Translations under genes and position numbers: made by a program | Assembly (NCBI GenBank): GCA_021805985.1 | Contig: JAJZDN010000007.1 | Span: forward strand, 30,155-94,154 | Source of the DNA: Planctomycetota bacterium | GTDB lineage: Bacteria > Planctomycetota > Phycisphaerae > WQYP01 | DNA: 64,000 nucleotides | Reading direction: 5' to 3' | In this document: positions 1 through 9,406 of the stretch, one piece after another | Layout of the letters: each line of letters opens with the position of its first letter | Numbering within the stretch: position 1 is the stretch's first letter | The notes under the pieces: model-generated | Seen by the model: only the letters and a program-made list of their open reading frames with translations | Database searches by the model: none | Told to the model about the DNA's origin: nothing

Positions 1-481
1 TGTAATCATCAATATATATATTATGGAAGCTTTTTTCGCCCATCGCCTTGAGATGACGCGCCCAATTATCAAAGGCGGTTGTCACTTTCCAGCCGACCTG
101 CTGACAGAGCACCGGATCGCCCAGCGCCGGATCACCACCGCCGACAATGACAAGATTATTTCCCACACGATAAAGGCGCGTTTGCAGCGTACCGTGCGCG
201 CCAAGGTGATCAAAAGCATCCGAGGTTGTCAGCAATTTGCCGCAGCTTCCGGGCATCAAAGGCAGATCAGGATGGTAACTGTAGACTGTGACGGCTCGCC
301 CCTGCCGCAATTCCACCAGATTAATGGCAACCTGCCCGCCGCGCAGTTGTGGATTGGTCAGCAGCCCCGCAATCCGCCCGGCCAGCGTCTGCCCCCCGGC
401 CACCGCCGACAACGCCGAAAGCGTTGCAGCTAACATCACACAATAGCCAATTGCCCGGGGGAAAAATCGCTTTCGGTACAT
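1..481 (-). CDS. dacB: D-Ala-D-Ala carboxypeptidase/endopeptidase, PBP4/DacB family (S13), N-terminal part
   Basis: Partial gene running off the window edge; the ORF track shows only its + strand shadow (23..433). Reading minus from the ATG at 481 gives 160 codons without a stop. A basic start followed by a hydrophobic stretch ('YCVMLAATLSALSAVAGG') is a signal peptide, so the protein acts in the periplasm. The S13 nucleophile motif SxxK is present as 'PGSCGKLLTT' (Ser79, Lys82), followed by the family's 'TRLYRVGNNLVIVGGGDP' strand. PBP4-type enzymes trim or cleave peptidoglycan peptide crosslinks. The usual 'PAS' before the nucleophile is 'PGS' here. The SxN and KTG motifs lie outside the window, so activity cannot be judged. 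Confidence 0.85.
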   Translation of the reverse strand, partial: MYRKRFFPRAIGYCVMLAATLSALSAVAGGQTLAGRIAGLLTNPQLRGGQVAINLVELRQGRAVTVYSYHPDLPLMPGSCGKLLTTSDAFDHLGAHGTLQTRLYRVGNNLVIVGGGDPALGDPVLCQQVGWKVTTAFDNWARHLKAMGEKSFHNIYIDDY

Positions 482-603
482 CCATGCAACCTTAAAAAAA
501 GTCCTCAAGGCATGATCCGTCAAAACCATGTTGCGGAACATGCCCATTGATTTATCTTGAGCCTATACCCAAGTGGTAATTCCTATACGCTCGGCGTACC
601 GAG

Positions 604-1980
604 TTAGTGCGATACTGGCGTTCCCAAAAGTCGGCCGACTTCGTCAAGCTTCTTTTTCATGGTCTCTGCCGTATTGGCTTCGAGATTCAACCGCAATAAC
701 GGCTCCGTATTACTTTTGCGGACATTAAACCACCATGTGTCGTATTCTACGGTAATGCCGTCAAGATAATCTATAGAAGCGTCCTTATATGTTTGGGCCA
801 GCCGGGCGATGGCCGCATCCTTGTCAGACACTTCGTAGTTTATTTCGCCGCTGCTATGCCAGCGCAGCAAAGGCTTAAGCACATGACTTACGGGAGTGTC
901 GTAGCGCGAAAGCACCGACAGAATACAGGCAAAAGCAATTGCGCCGCTGTCACAGTTGAAGTTATCCCGGAAATAAAAATGCCCCGATAGTTCGCCACCG
1001 AAGACCCCTTTGCTGTCGGCCAGAGATTTTTTCATAAATGCATGGCCGACGCGCTCACGCCGGGGCACGCCACCGGCATTCTGGATTTCCTCTTTCACCA
1101 CGCGGCTGGACCGCAGATCATACACCACCGCTGCCCCCGGATTGGCTTTCAGGAAATCTTTTGCCAACAGTGCTGTGGCGATGTCGCAACGTATGATGCG
1201 GGCCTGTTCATCAACAAATATGCACCGGTCGGCATCACCGTCAAAACACACGCCTAGATCCGCAGCGTTGGAAAGCACAGATTCCTGCAACTGCCGAAGG
1301 TTGGCATCCACCAGAGGATTGGGGTCATGCTTAAATGACCCGGTGATTTCCATATTGATGGGAATGATATTGAGGTTGGGTTGATCCATGAAAATATCGC
1401 GGATAAATTTTCCCGCCATGCCGTTGCCAGCGTCCACAACAACCTTCAACGGACGCGCCAGTTTCAGAAAACGCAGCACATGTCCTTTGTAGGGTAGCTT
1501 CAGATCCATGTGTTCGACGGCACCAAACTGCGCTGGAGGATTTTTTCGCATGGAAAATACCAGTCTTTTAATTTCTTGCAGGCCGGTATTTTCCCCGATC
1601 GGCCGCGCATGTACGCCGCTGATTTTAAACCCGTTGTACTGGGCGGGATTGTGGGATGCCGTGGTTTGGATTCCGCCGCAGCAGCCCAGATGATTAATGG
1701 CAAAATAAATTTCCGGCGTGTCGATCATCCCAATATCAATACACCCTGTACCGGTGGACCGAATGCCTTCAATGAGCGATTGACTAAGCGAAGGGCTGCT
1801 AAGCCGCATATCCCGGCCGACAATAACCATATTTTTTCGCGGATCCGCCTTGTCCAGACCGGTAAGATTCATCCGCATGAACTGGGCGCACGCGTAACCG
1901 ATTTTCCAAGCCATTTCTTCGTTGAGTTGATCCGGGTATGTCCCTCGCACGTCATACGCCTTAAAAACTTTTTCATTCAT
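604..1980 (-). CDS. manB: Phosphomannomutase/phosphoglucomutase (ManB/AlgC family)
   Basis: 458 aa, the normal length for an alpha-D-phosphohexomutase. It interconverts hexose 6- and 1-phosphates in the cytoplasm, feeding GDP-mannose or UDP-glucose synthesis. All four domain signatures are visible: phosphoserine loop 'TTASHNP' near residue 110, metal loop 'DGDADRC' near 250, sugar loop 'GELSGHFYF' near 330 and phosphate-binding 'RKSNTEPLLRLN' near 425. The track starts 6 bases earlier, but GAGGA sits 6 bases before the ATG at 1980 and directly touches the 1986 ATG, so 1980 is preferred. Mannose versus glucose preference cannot be read from the sequence. It stands alone, facing the neighbouring dacB in the same direction. 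Confidence 0.93.
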   Translation of the reverse strand: MNEKVFKAYDVRGTYPDQLNEEMAWKIGYACAQFMRMNLTGLDKADPRKNMVIVGRDMRLSSPSLSQSLIEGIRSTGTGCIDIGMIDTPEIYFAINHLGCCGGIQTTASHNPAQYNGFKISGVHARPIGENTGLQEIKRLVFSMRKNPPAQFGAVEHMDLKLPYKGHVLRFLKLARPLKVVVDAGNGMAGKFIRDIFMDQPNLNIIPINMEITGSFKHDPNPLVDANLRQLQESVLSNAADLGVCFDGDADRCIFVDEQARIIRCDIATALLAKDFLKANPGAAVVYDLRSSRVVKEEIQNAGGVPRRERVGHAFMKKSLADSKGVFGGELSGHFYFRDNFNCDSGAIAFACILSVLSRYDTPVSHVLKPLLRWHSSGEINYEVSDKDAAIARLAQTYKDASIDYLDGITVEYDTWWFNVRKSNTEPLLRLNLEANTAETMKKKLDEVGRLLGTPVSH

Positions 1981-2174
1981 GTACATTCCTCATGGATTCA
2001 TGTTTATTGAACTTCCGGTCGGGAAGCTTAGTAAGCCAATGTCGCACATTATCCGTCGCGTTTCAAACGCCGCAGGTTCGAACCTTGCCGCATTTCCGCA
2101 TCCGCGGTGTGGAAAGCCGATCCATATACAGCGCGGCTCGACGGATATGGTATCGCAGAATCAGGGGTTATTCC

Positions 2175-2262
2175 ATGGCGCAAGCAGGACAATCACATAT
2201 CCGCGGAGCGCTCAACGTCGGCTACACGCCCCGGCAAGTCGTGCAAGTGGTGACGCAAATTC
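2175..2262 (+). pseudogene. Carboxymuconolactone decarboxylase-like fragment
   Basis: Within the roughly 430-base stretch between the divergent phosphomannomutase and DEAD-box helicase genes, one frame reads 'SHIRGALNVGYTPRQVVQVV'. This is close to the conserved helix of carboxymuconolactone decarboxylase/AhpD-like proteins ('HIRGALNxGxTxEEIxEVL'). Nothing upstream in the frame resembles the family and there is no SD. I read it as a short remnant of a lost gene, possibly frameshifted after 'VVTQ'. The rest of the stretch shows no gene. Confidence 0.35.
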
Positions 2263-2411
2263 CTGCAATTTGCTTTGTTTTACGTGATCGGCTATCATTT
2301 TTGCATCATCCTTCCCGACGATGAACCCCTCAATGTTGAGTTGCTTACGCGGGAAATTCGCCGAAGCCCGCACCTAAGCGTTTGCGGGATCGGCTATTCT
2401 ATTGGAGCCTT

Positions 2412-3992
2412 ATGGCCTTTTCCTCTTTCGGCCTTCATGCCGACATTTTGCGCGGCATCAAAGACCTCGCATTTACTCATCCCACACCCATTCAGACACA
2501 GGCGATTCCGCCGGCTATGGAAGGCAAGGATGTCCTGGCCTGCGCCGCAACCGGCTCAGGTAAAACCGCCGCGTTTATGTTGCCCACGATCCATCATTTG
2601 ATGAATCGTCAACCGCAACAGCCCCGCCGCACGGCGCGCGCCCTGGTGTTGACACCGACGCGCGAGTTGGCCACACAGATACTTGAAAATCTTAATACTC
2701 TGGCGGTTCACACGCCGATTTCGGGCGCGGTCATTATCGGCGGCATGAGCATGGGGCCGCAGGCGCACGCGTTCCGCACGGGAACGGAAATTTTAATTGC
2801 CACGCCGGGGCGGCTGCTAGATCATCTTCGGCAATCCTACGCCAAATTCGACGGCCTGGAAATTTTGATTCTGGATGAAGCCGACCGGATGCTGGATATG
2901 GGCTTTCTTCCGGATATCCGGAGAATTTTGAAGATGCTGCCCGCCAAGCGGCAGACGCTGTTTTTCTCTGCGACGATGCCCTCGGAAATCCGCCAACTGA
3001 CGCGCGAGATGCTCAAGGACCCGACAACAATTCAAATTGATCGACAAACCACTCCGCCAGCCGCTATTACGCAGGCTATTTATCCGGTGGCGCAACACTT
3101 GAAATCCGCCCTTTTGATCAAACTGCTGGAAAATCAGGGGCTGGAATCGGTCATCTGTTTTACGCGCACCAAACACCGCGCAAATCGTTTGGCGACCACG
3201 TTGGATAAAAGCCATATTTCCTGTGCGCCCATTCACGGCAACCGTTCCATGGCCCAGCGAACCTCTGCACTGGCGGGGTTCAAGGCGGGAAAATTTCGGG
3301 TGCTGGTGGCCACGGATATCGCGGCACGCGGCATTGACATTGCCGACGTTTCACATGTCATTAATTTCGATTGTCCGCATATTCCAGAAGATTACGTACA
3401 CCGCATTGGCCGAACCGGCCGGGCATCGGCCACGGGCGACGCGTTTACATTTGTAGCGCCGGATGAGGAAAACAGCGTCCGATATATCGAAAAGACCATC
3501 GGCAAGCGACTACCGCGCGTGACGCTGCCTGATTTTGACTACACGCAGAAATCCGTTGAATCTCTGGAAGTGCCGATTGCCCAGAGGATCGCGGCCATTC
3601 GCCAGCGAAAAGCCGACGAGCGGGCGCGGCGTGAAAAAAATACTCCCAACCGCCCGGATGCCAATGCCCCGCGCCCCTTTGGACGCACCACCCATCCGGA
3701 TGCAGCGCCGCAGGGGCAGCATCATCCAAGGGCCGGTCAGTTTCAGAACCGCGGCGGTGCCGACCGGACTCAACCACGTCAATCTACTGATGGGCCACGG
3801 CCTTTTAATTCAAAATCATCCGGTCAGGGCAACCGTTCCGGCGGGGGAGAACCCGGGCGGCGCTTTGGCGGCAAGCCTAATCATCCGCGATCGGGGCCTG
3901 CACGCTCGGGCGGTGGTGCACCGTTCTGGCAACAGCGCGGTGACAGCGGCCAAGGTGGACGCTCCAAGCCGAATCGTCGCGGTCCACGGTAG
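2412..3992 (+). CDS. DEAD-box ATP-dependent RNA helicase (RhlE-like)
   Basis: 526 aa. It unwinds RNA duplexes using ATP, typically in ribosome assembly or RNA turnover. Motifs in order: Q motif ('HPTPIQTQAIP'), I 'ATGSGKT', Ia 'PTRELA', Ib 'TPGR', II 'DEAD', III 'SAT', V 'ATDIAARGID', VI 'HRIGRTGRA'. The last 150 or so residues are a basic, Gly/Arg/Pro-rich disordered tail with RGG-like pieces, as in RhlE and cold-shock helicases. The track begins at an upstream TTG; I use the ATG at 2412 because GGAG precedes it by a few bases and the protein then begins right before the Q-motif region. No operon partner. The exact subfamily (RhlE versus other bacterial DEAD proteins) is a judgement by eye. 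Confidence 0.93.
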   Translation: MAFSSFGLHADILRGIKDLAFTHPTPIQTQAIPPAMEGKDVLACAATGSGKTAAFMLPTIHHLMNRQPQQPRRTARALVLTPTRELATQILENLNTLAVHTPISGAVIIGGMSMGPQAHAFRTGTEILIATPGRLLDHLRQSYAKFDGLEILILDEADRMLDMGFLPDIRRILKMLPAKRQTLFFSATMPSEIRQLTREMLKDPTTIQIDRQTTPPAAITQAIYPVAQHLKSALLIKLLENQGLESVICFTRTKHRANRLATTLDKSHISCAPIHGNRSMAQRTSALAGFKAGKFRVLVATDIAARGIDIADVSHVINFDCPHIPEDYVHRIGRTGRASATGDAFTFVAPDEENSVRYIEKTIGKRLPRVTLPDFDYTQKSVESLEVPIAQRIAAIRQRKADERARREKNTPNRPDANAPRPFGRTTHPDAAPQGQHHPRAGQFQNRGGADRTQPRQSTDGPRPFNSKSSGQGNRSGGGEPGRRFGGKPNHPRSGPARSGGGAPFWQQRGDSGQGGRSKPNRRGPR

Positions 3993-4221
3993 CGGCCCCG
4001 GATCGCCCTGGGTGCAAAATCTTTCCTCAATTGGGTCCATAACGTATGTAGTGCGATATGGCAGGCACCTTATTATTGCTTCGATCGCTCGCGACAATGC
4101 CATGAAGTCCCATATTTATTCGTGATTGCGAAATAATTAATTTTTCATTTATTGCATCACTGTTTCGATGTTGGCGTTGTACAATAGTGGGAGGCGGTAC
4201 TGGTTCGTGTTGAGGTGGTCA

Positions 4222-5733
4222 ATGAAGTTTGCAAATATAACCCGTTGTGTGGTCTTGACTTTGGCCGGGTTTGGAATTCTTCTTCCGACGTTGACAGCCC
4301 AGGCAGAGTTTTTTAATCCTAAAGCGCATATTCCACCCCGCGCACATCGCGTGCGCATGTCCGGCGGTGAAGCCACCGCCCCGTTGCCGCTGCCTGCGAC
4401 ACCGGTTCGCAGGTCTGAGCATCATCGCAAGCCTGCCCCCCCGGCTCTGATCGGGATGTTGAATCTGAATGTGATTAAAGATCATCGGGTGATGAATTAC
4501 CCCACCGAAACCATTGACATTGAAACGCTGATGAATTGGACCAACTCCCAGTTGGGCCTGCACTATCGGTATGTGCAGGTGGATCCCATGAAGTTCAGTT
4601 ACAGCCCTACTCAGTTACCCGTACTGTATATCACCGGTTGGACGCCGCTGCCCCATTTCAGTCAGGCGGTACTGGCGCGTATCCGCGGGTACATTACCGC
4701 GGGCGGAACGCTGCTGATTAACTCCAGTTGCGGCCGGCCGGAATTTAATCAAAGCGTCATCCAGTTTGAACATGATCTGTTTCCGGATCGTCCGTTCGGC
4801 CCCTTATCGCTGGATGATGCCCTGTACCATGATCTTAACCGCATCAGCACTCTACGGTTCCGCAAGGGCACAGGGCCGTGGAAACAAATCCCCGCCTACC
4901 TTGATGTTATGTACATGGGTTGCCGAGCCGCGATTATTTTCTCCCCCATTGATATGAGTTGGGGCTGGAATGCCGGAGCGCACCCGATCAAGGGCGGCAC
5001 GCTGTACGCTCAGCAGGATGCGCTGCGGTTGGGCGCTAATATTCTCACGTATGTGCTGGCTAATTTCCAATATGGCCGCGCCTTTGAAATTCAAAAAATT
5101 TATCAGCAGCAGCGCATTCCGACGCGGGATCAGCTTGTTGTTGCGCAGGTCGTGAACAATGGCGATTGGAACCCCACCCCCCATGGCCTGCCCAATCTGC
5201 TGAAATTCATCGACCAGAAAACTACTTTAAGCGTGCAGTTCAAACGCCAAAAAGTCACCCTGGATTCCTTAAAAATTGGGGCTTATCCGATTCTCTACAT
5301 GACGGGCCTGCGCAATTTCGCGTGGACCGCAACGGAAATTAAAAATCTCCACAACTATCTCCACGCCGGCGGCGTGCTGATTGCCGACGACGCCATGGGG
5401 GCCAGCGCCTTTGATCAGGCCTTCCGCAAGGAAATTAAACTGGCCCTGCCGCACCACAAGTTGCAAATGCTGCCAATGGATTCACCGGTCTACCATGACG
5501 TATTTAACGTCGAACACGTGGATTATTCAGCTGTAGTGCAAAGCACCGCCCCGACTCTTCACCGTCCGGTGCTTGAGGCTATTAGTATTGATGGAACGCC
5601 GGTGGTAATTTACAGCCGTCTGTCGCTTTCCAACGGCTGGGAAGACTTGCCCAATCCATATGCCAAGGCGTATTCAACCGAGGATTCGCTGAAGCTCGGG
5701 ACAAATATTCTCGTATATGCCATGACGCACTGA
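4222..5733 (+). CDS. Exported protein with two tandem DUF4159 domains
   Basis: 503 aa. Start set to the ATG at 4222, preceded by GAGGTGG, which places a signal peptide ('CVVLTLAGFGILLPTLTAQA') at the N-terminus. Two repeats follow. Repeat 1 (about 80-310) and repeat 2 (about 330-500) share the same order of elements: 'YPVLYMTG'-type strand, 'L..Y..AGG.L..' turn, 'L....P.YH' and a final 'LGTNIL.Y' helix. This matches DUF4159, a glutamine-amidotransferase-like fold frequent in planctomycetes. Its function is unknown. No catalytic Cys/His pair of class I amidotransferases is evident, so a binding role is possible. It converges on the FabZ-like gene with only 12 bases between them. Confidence 0.75.
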   Translation: MKFANITRCVVLTLAGFGILLPTLTAQAEFFNPKAHIPPRAHRVRMSGGEATAPLPLPATPVRRSEHHRKPAPPALIGMLNLNVIKDHRVMNYPTETIDIETLMNWTNSQLGLHYRYVQVDPMKFSYSPTQLPVLYITGWTPLPHFSQAVLARIRGYITAGGTLLINSSCGRPEFNQSVIQFEHDLFPDRPFGPLSLDDALYHDLNRISTLRFRKGTGPWKQIPAYLDVMYMGCRAAIIFSPIDMSWGWNAGAHPIKGGTLYAQQDALRLGANILTYVLANFQYGRAFEIQKIYQQQRIPTRDQLVVAQVVNNGDWNPTPHGLPNLLKFIDQKTTLSVQFKRQKVTLDSLKIGAYPILYMTGLRNFAWTATEIKNLHNYLHAGGVLIADDAMGASAFDQAFRKEIKLALPHHKLQMLPMDSPVYHDVFNVEHVDYSAVVQSTAPTLHRPVLEAISIDGTPVVIYSRLSLSNGWEDLPNPYAKAYSTEDSLKLGTNILVYAMTH

Positions 5734-5745
5734 GTAGTTGATTAT

Positions 5746-6255
5746 TTACAGGGTGACGTTAATGTTGCGCCGGTAGGTTTCAAACAGGGCCATAAATTCG
5801 CTGTTGAATACAAAATTAAATTCCGGAAATTTCATGCCCGCCATATTCTGATCAATATGGGAAAACATTAATTCCACTTCTCCAACGGCAAGCTCTTCAA
5901 TTTTATTGTCTGCACCGGCCCTGCGGGATCGGATCGCACCGAAAATTGAAGCGCCCGCGGGCGAGACATTGGCGATGGAGGCATCATAAACCAGTTGCTC
6001 ACCGGGACGCACAATGCGGCTGAACGTAGCGCGGCTAATTTTGGCCAGGATCACTTTCTCTTTGAAATCCCGCGCCGCCCCCACCAGAATGCCGCTGGTC
6101 TGGGCCATGCCTTCAATCATCAGGCTTGCCGGCATTACGGGAAAGCCCGGGAAATGATCGTGCAGATGATCTTCCGCAAGCGAGACATTTTTTATGGCTA
6201 CCGCCCGTTTACCGGGTTCAAAGAGTTCGAATTTATCAATCCAGATCCACCGCAT
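5746..6255 (-). CDS. 3-hydroxyacyl-ACP dehydratase, FabZ-like hotdog protein
   Basis: 169 aa. Hotdog-fold dehydratase of fatty acid synthesis (3-hydroxyacyl-ACP to trans-2-enoyl-ACP). The catalytic signature reads 'HDHFPGFPVMPASLMIEG', with the active-site His34 and Glu48 at the spacing seen in FabZ. The GVL segment of typical FabZ is 'ASL' here, and the C-terminal half is longer than in E. coli FabZ, so it may be a FabA/FabZ-like paralogue rather than the main housekeeping enzyme. SD GGAG lies 6 bases before the ATG. It sits downstream of gap in the same direction, but a strong terminator separates them. Confidence 0.82.
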   Translation of the reverse strand: MRWIWIDKFELFEPGKRAVAIKNVSLAEDHLHDHFPGFPVMPASLMIEGMAQTSGILVGAARDFKEKVILAKISRATFSRIVRPGEQLVYDASIANVSPAGASIFGAIRSRRAGADNKIEELAVGEVELMFSHIDQNMAGMKFPEFNFVFNSEFMALFETYRRNINVTL

Positions 6256-6282
6256 CTTACGCTCCAGTTGAAATGTTTTATG

Positions 6283-6312
6283 AAAAAAGCCCCGGGCAGT
6301 TTCGCCCGGGGC
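6283..6312 (-). terminator. Rho-independent terminator of gap
   Basis: A perfect 9-bp stem GCCCCGGGC/GCCCGGGGC with a 6-nt loop, followed in the minus direction by six T residues. It lies 28 bases after the gap stop codon and just before the FabZ-like start, so it should insulate the two genes. Confidence 0.9.
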
Positions 6313-6339
6313 CTCTATTCATTTGCCGATCATGCCGAA

Positions 6340-7486
<1,147 letters not shown>

Positions 7487-7685
7487 GGAACCGACAACAA
7501 ACCGACGACAGAACCGCCGAAAGAAAGGTGTTTGAACGGGGTCGTTTAATTTTCGGGGCGTGGTATTTTTTCCGGGCCGGGCCGAAATAACCCTAAATCA
7601 GAGGCACCATTGCCGATGGAATGGCAAGGCCTGCCGCCGGTCAAGGGCGATGAGTATGACCGTGTCCGTAAAGCGAAGACGTCTT
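7487..7685. other. Spacer between gap promoter and methylase remnant
   Basis: Part of a 320-base gene-free stretch (7366-7685). Apart from the gap leader and candidate promoter, I see no gene, repeat or convincing hairpin. Confidence 0.5.
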
Positions 7686-8132
7686 TTAGAAAAACCCCGA
7701 TAGTAAAGCCTGTTGCTCGACGCCTGCGGCGAGTTCCGGCCACTGTTTGATAAACACATCACCGGAAATTCGCGCCAGTTCCTTTGGCTCAATCTTATAT
7801 AGACCGTCGCCATAGACCCTGCCCCGGGACCGCAACTCATGGCCGGTTATGCCGCTAAGAATCTTGAATACTTCGGCCGCCAGTTCCGGGTGCCCCCGTA
7901 GCAACGCTGCCATGCGGTGGCGCGGATAAAGCATGAGATAAAGATTGGTGGCAATCGCGTGCGATTGATTCCAGATGAATCTGAACGGCTTTTTTTCATC
8001 GTTGCCGCGCCCCATATAAGTACAGAGAAATGGGGCGGCGTCGCGTCGCTCCTGGGCGTACCATGGAGTACGCTTGCCAAGCAGATATCCCTGTTTAATT
8101 TCAATGGATTCCGCACTCGACAAATACGCCCA
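7686..8132 (-). pseudogene. 5'-truncated Eco57I-type (type IIG-like) DNA methylase C-terminal remnant
   Basis: The minus ORF 7686..8279 has family-like sequence only from about 8132 onward. The stretch 'GYLLGKRTPWYAQERR', then 'APFLCTYMGRG', 'PFRFIWNQSHAIATNLY' and 'LMLYPR' matches, from memory, the conserved C-terminal region of Eco57I/N-6 adenine methylases of restriction-modification type. These proteins are normally several hundred residues longer and begin with SAM-binding and NPPY motifs, none of which is present. The first 49 codons of the ORF are proline-rich filler overlapping the end of the response regulator. I read it as a stranded 3' end of a lost restriction-modification gene. 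Expression is unlikely. Confidence 0.6.
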
Positions 8133-8257
8133 TAACCAAAACAATTTCCCGATTTGCCCTGCAATCGAGTTCGGCATCGCCGGCGAAGCCGGCGGTTTTA
8201 TGATGGACGGCAAGATGGATGTTGGGGTTCTTGGGCAGCGGGCCACGGGCAGCGGCG

Positions 8258-9277
8258 TCAGGTGATAATTTGCGGGCATTCGGCGAAGCGTTCTTTTACT
8301 TCGACGAAGGCGTCTTGAATTTTCAGGAACATGGCTACGATGTCGGGATCAAACTGGGTGCCGGAACCCGCTTCGATCATGGAGCGGGCGATTTCATGGG
8401 TGAAGGCGTCTTTGTATAAACGGCGGGAGGTCAAGGCATCATAAACGTCGGCCACGGCCACAATGCGGCCGCTGATGGGGATGTCCATGCCTCGCATTTG
8501 CGTAGGGTAGCCGGTACCGTCGATGCGTTCATGGTGCGTGGCGATAATTTCCTTGGCGATTCGCAAAAATTCCGCCTGGGGAAATTTGCGTAAGGCAATA
8601 TCAATGGTGTTGGCCCCCAGCGTGGTGTGCGTTTTCATCAAGGCAAATTCGCGATCCGTCAGGCGACCGGGTTTCAACAGAACATAATCCGGGATAGCAA
8701 CCTTGCCGATGTCATGCAGGGGGCTGGTAAGGTACATCCAGCGTATGAAGTTGGCGGTTATGTCTTCCTGATATTTGGGGTTGGACGCCATTTCCTGGGC
8801 CAGCAGGCGCGAATAGGTTTGCACGCGCTCCAGATGCATACCGGTTTCCGGATCACGCGATTCGGCAAGCTTGGCCATGGCGAAAATTGCCAGGTTGCGC
8901 GTATCGGTGGATAGCACACGCTCGCCGCTTCGCACGCGCGCCACGAGTTCATCCGGGTCATACGGCTTGCTGATAAAATCATCGGCCCCAGCGGTCAGGC
9001 CGCGGACGCGTTCCTGGGCGTCATTAAGCGAAGTCACGAGGATAATATACACATACCCCCAGACTTCCTCGCGGCGAACGGTCTGGCACAAAGATAAAGC
9101 GCTTAGGGATGACTGAATCTCCCAGTCGGCCACGATCAAATGCGCCAATCCCTGGCGGATAATTTCCAAAGCTTCTTCCGCGGTTTCAGTGCAGACGACC
9201 TCATGGCCCGCGGCTGCCAGCGTCTTGCGAATCAAGGCAAGACTGACTTTATTATCTTCAACTACCAGTACGCGCAT
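8258..9277 (-). CDS. Response regulator with HD-GYP phosphodiesterase output domain (RpfG-like)
   Basis: 339 aa. The receiver domain (1-125) has acidic residues 'VVEDN' at the start and the phospho-acceptor Asp51 in 'LIVADWEIQ'. The HD-GYP domain (about 140-335) carries 'HDIGK', 'HHERIDGTGYP' and 'VADVYDALTSRR', so the metal-binding HD and the GYP signature are intact. Such proteins hydrolyse cyclic di-GMP in response to a partner histidine kinase, controlling motility, biofilm or secretion. No kinase is adjacent. SD GGAG lies 9 bases before the ATG. It is divergent from the following secreted-protein gene with a 129-base spacer. Confidence 0.93.
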   Translation of the reverse strand: MRVLVVEDNKVSLALIRKTLAAAGHEVVCTETAEEALEIIRQGLAHLIVADWEIQSSLSALSLCQTVRREEVWGYVYIILVTSLNDAQERVRGLTAGADDFISKPYDPDELVARVRSGERVLSTDTRNLAIFAMAKLAESRDPETGMHLERVQTYSRLLAQEMASNPKYQEDITANFIRWMYLTSPLHDIGKVAIPDYVLLKPGRLTDREFALMKTHTTLGANTIDIALRKFPQAEFLRIAKEIIATHHERIDGTGYPTQMRGMDIPISGRIVAVADVYDALTSRRLYKDAFTHEIARSMIEAGSGTQFDPDIVAMFLKIQDAFVEVKERFAECPQIIT

Positions 9278-9406
9278 GAATTAAAACTCCGAACACCGCT
9301 GCAGAGCCGCCATTTAATCCGAAATCATCAGGAAATACAATGCCGCACGGTCGCCGATTTGTCTGAAGTTAATATTTTCCCACGCGAACCGGATAGAATG
9401 CCATCT

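Noticed and set aside
23-433. 136-codon ORF on the + strand at the window start
   Set aside because: It is the antisense shadow of the partial dacB gene, whose SxxK and GGGDP motifs read clearly on the minus strand.
2072-2088. T-arm-like sequence GCAGG-TTCGAAC-CTTGC suggesting a tRNA
   Set aside because: No matching acceptor stem, D arm or anticodon arm at the right distance on either strand.
8178-8194. Hairpin CGCCGGC-GAA-GCCGGCG as a terminator
   Set aside because: The T-rich side points to the + strand, where no gene ends; on the minus strand, where the HD-GYP gene ends, there is no T tract.
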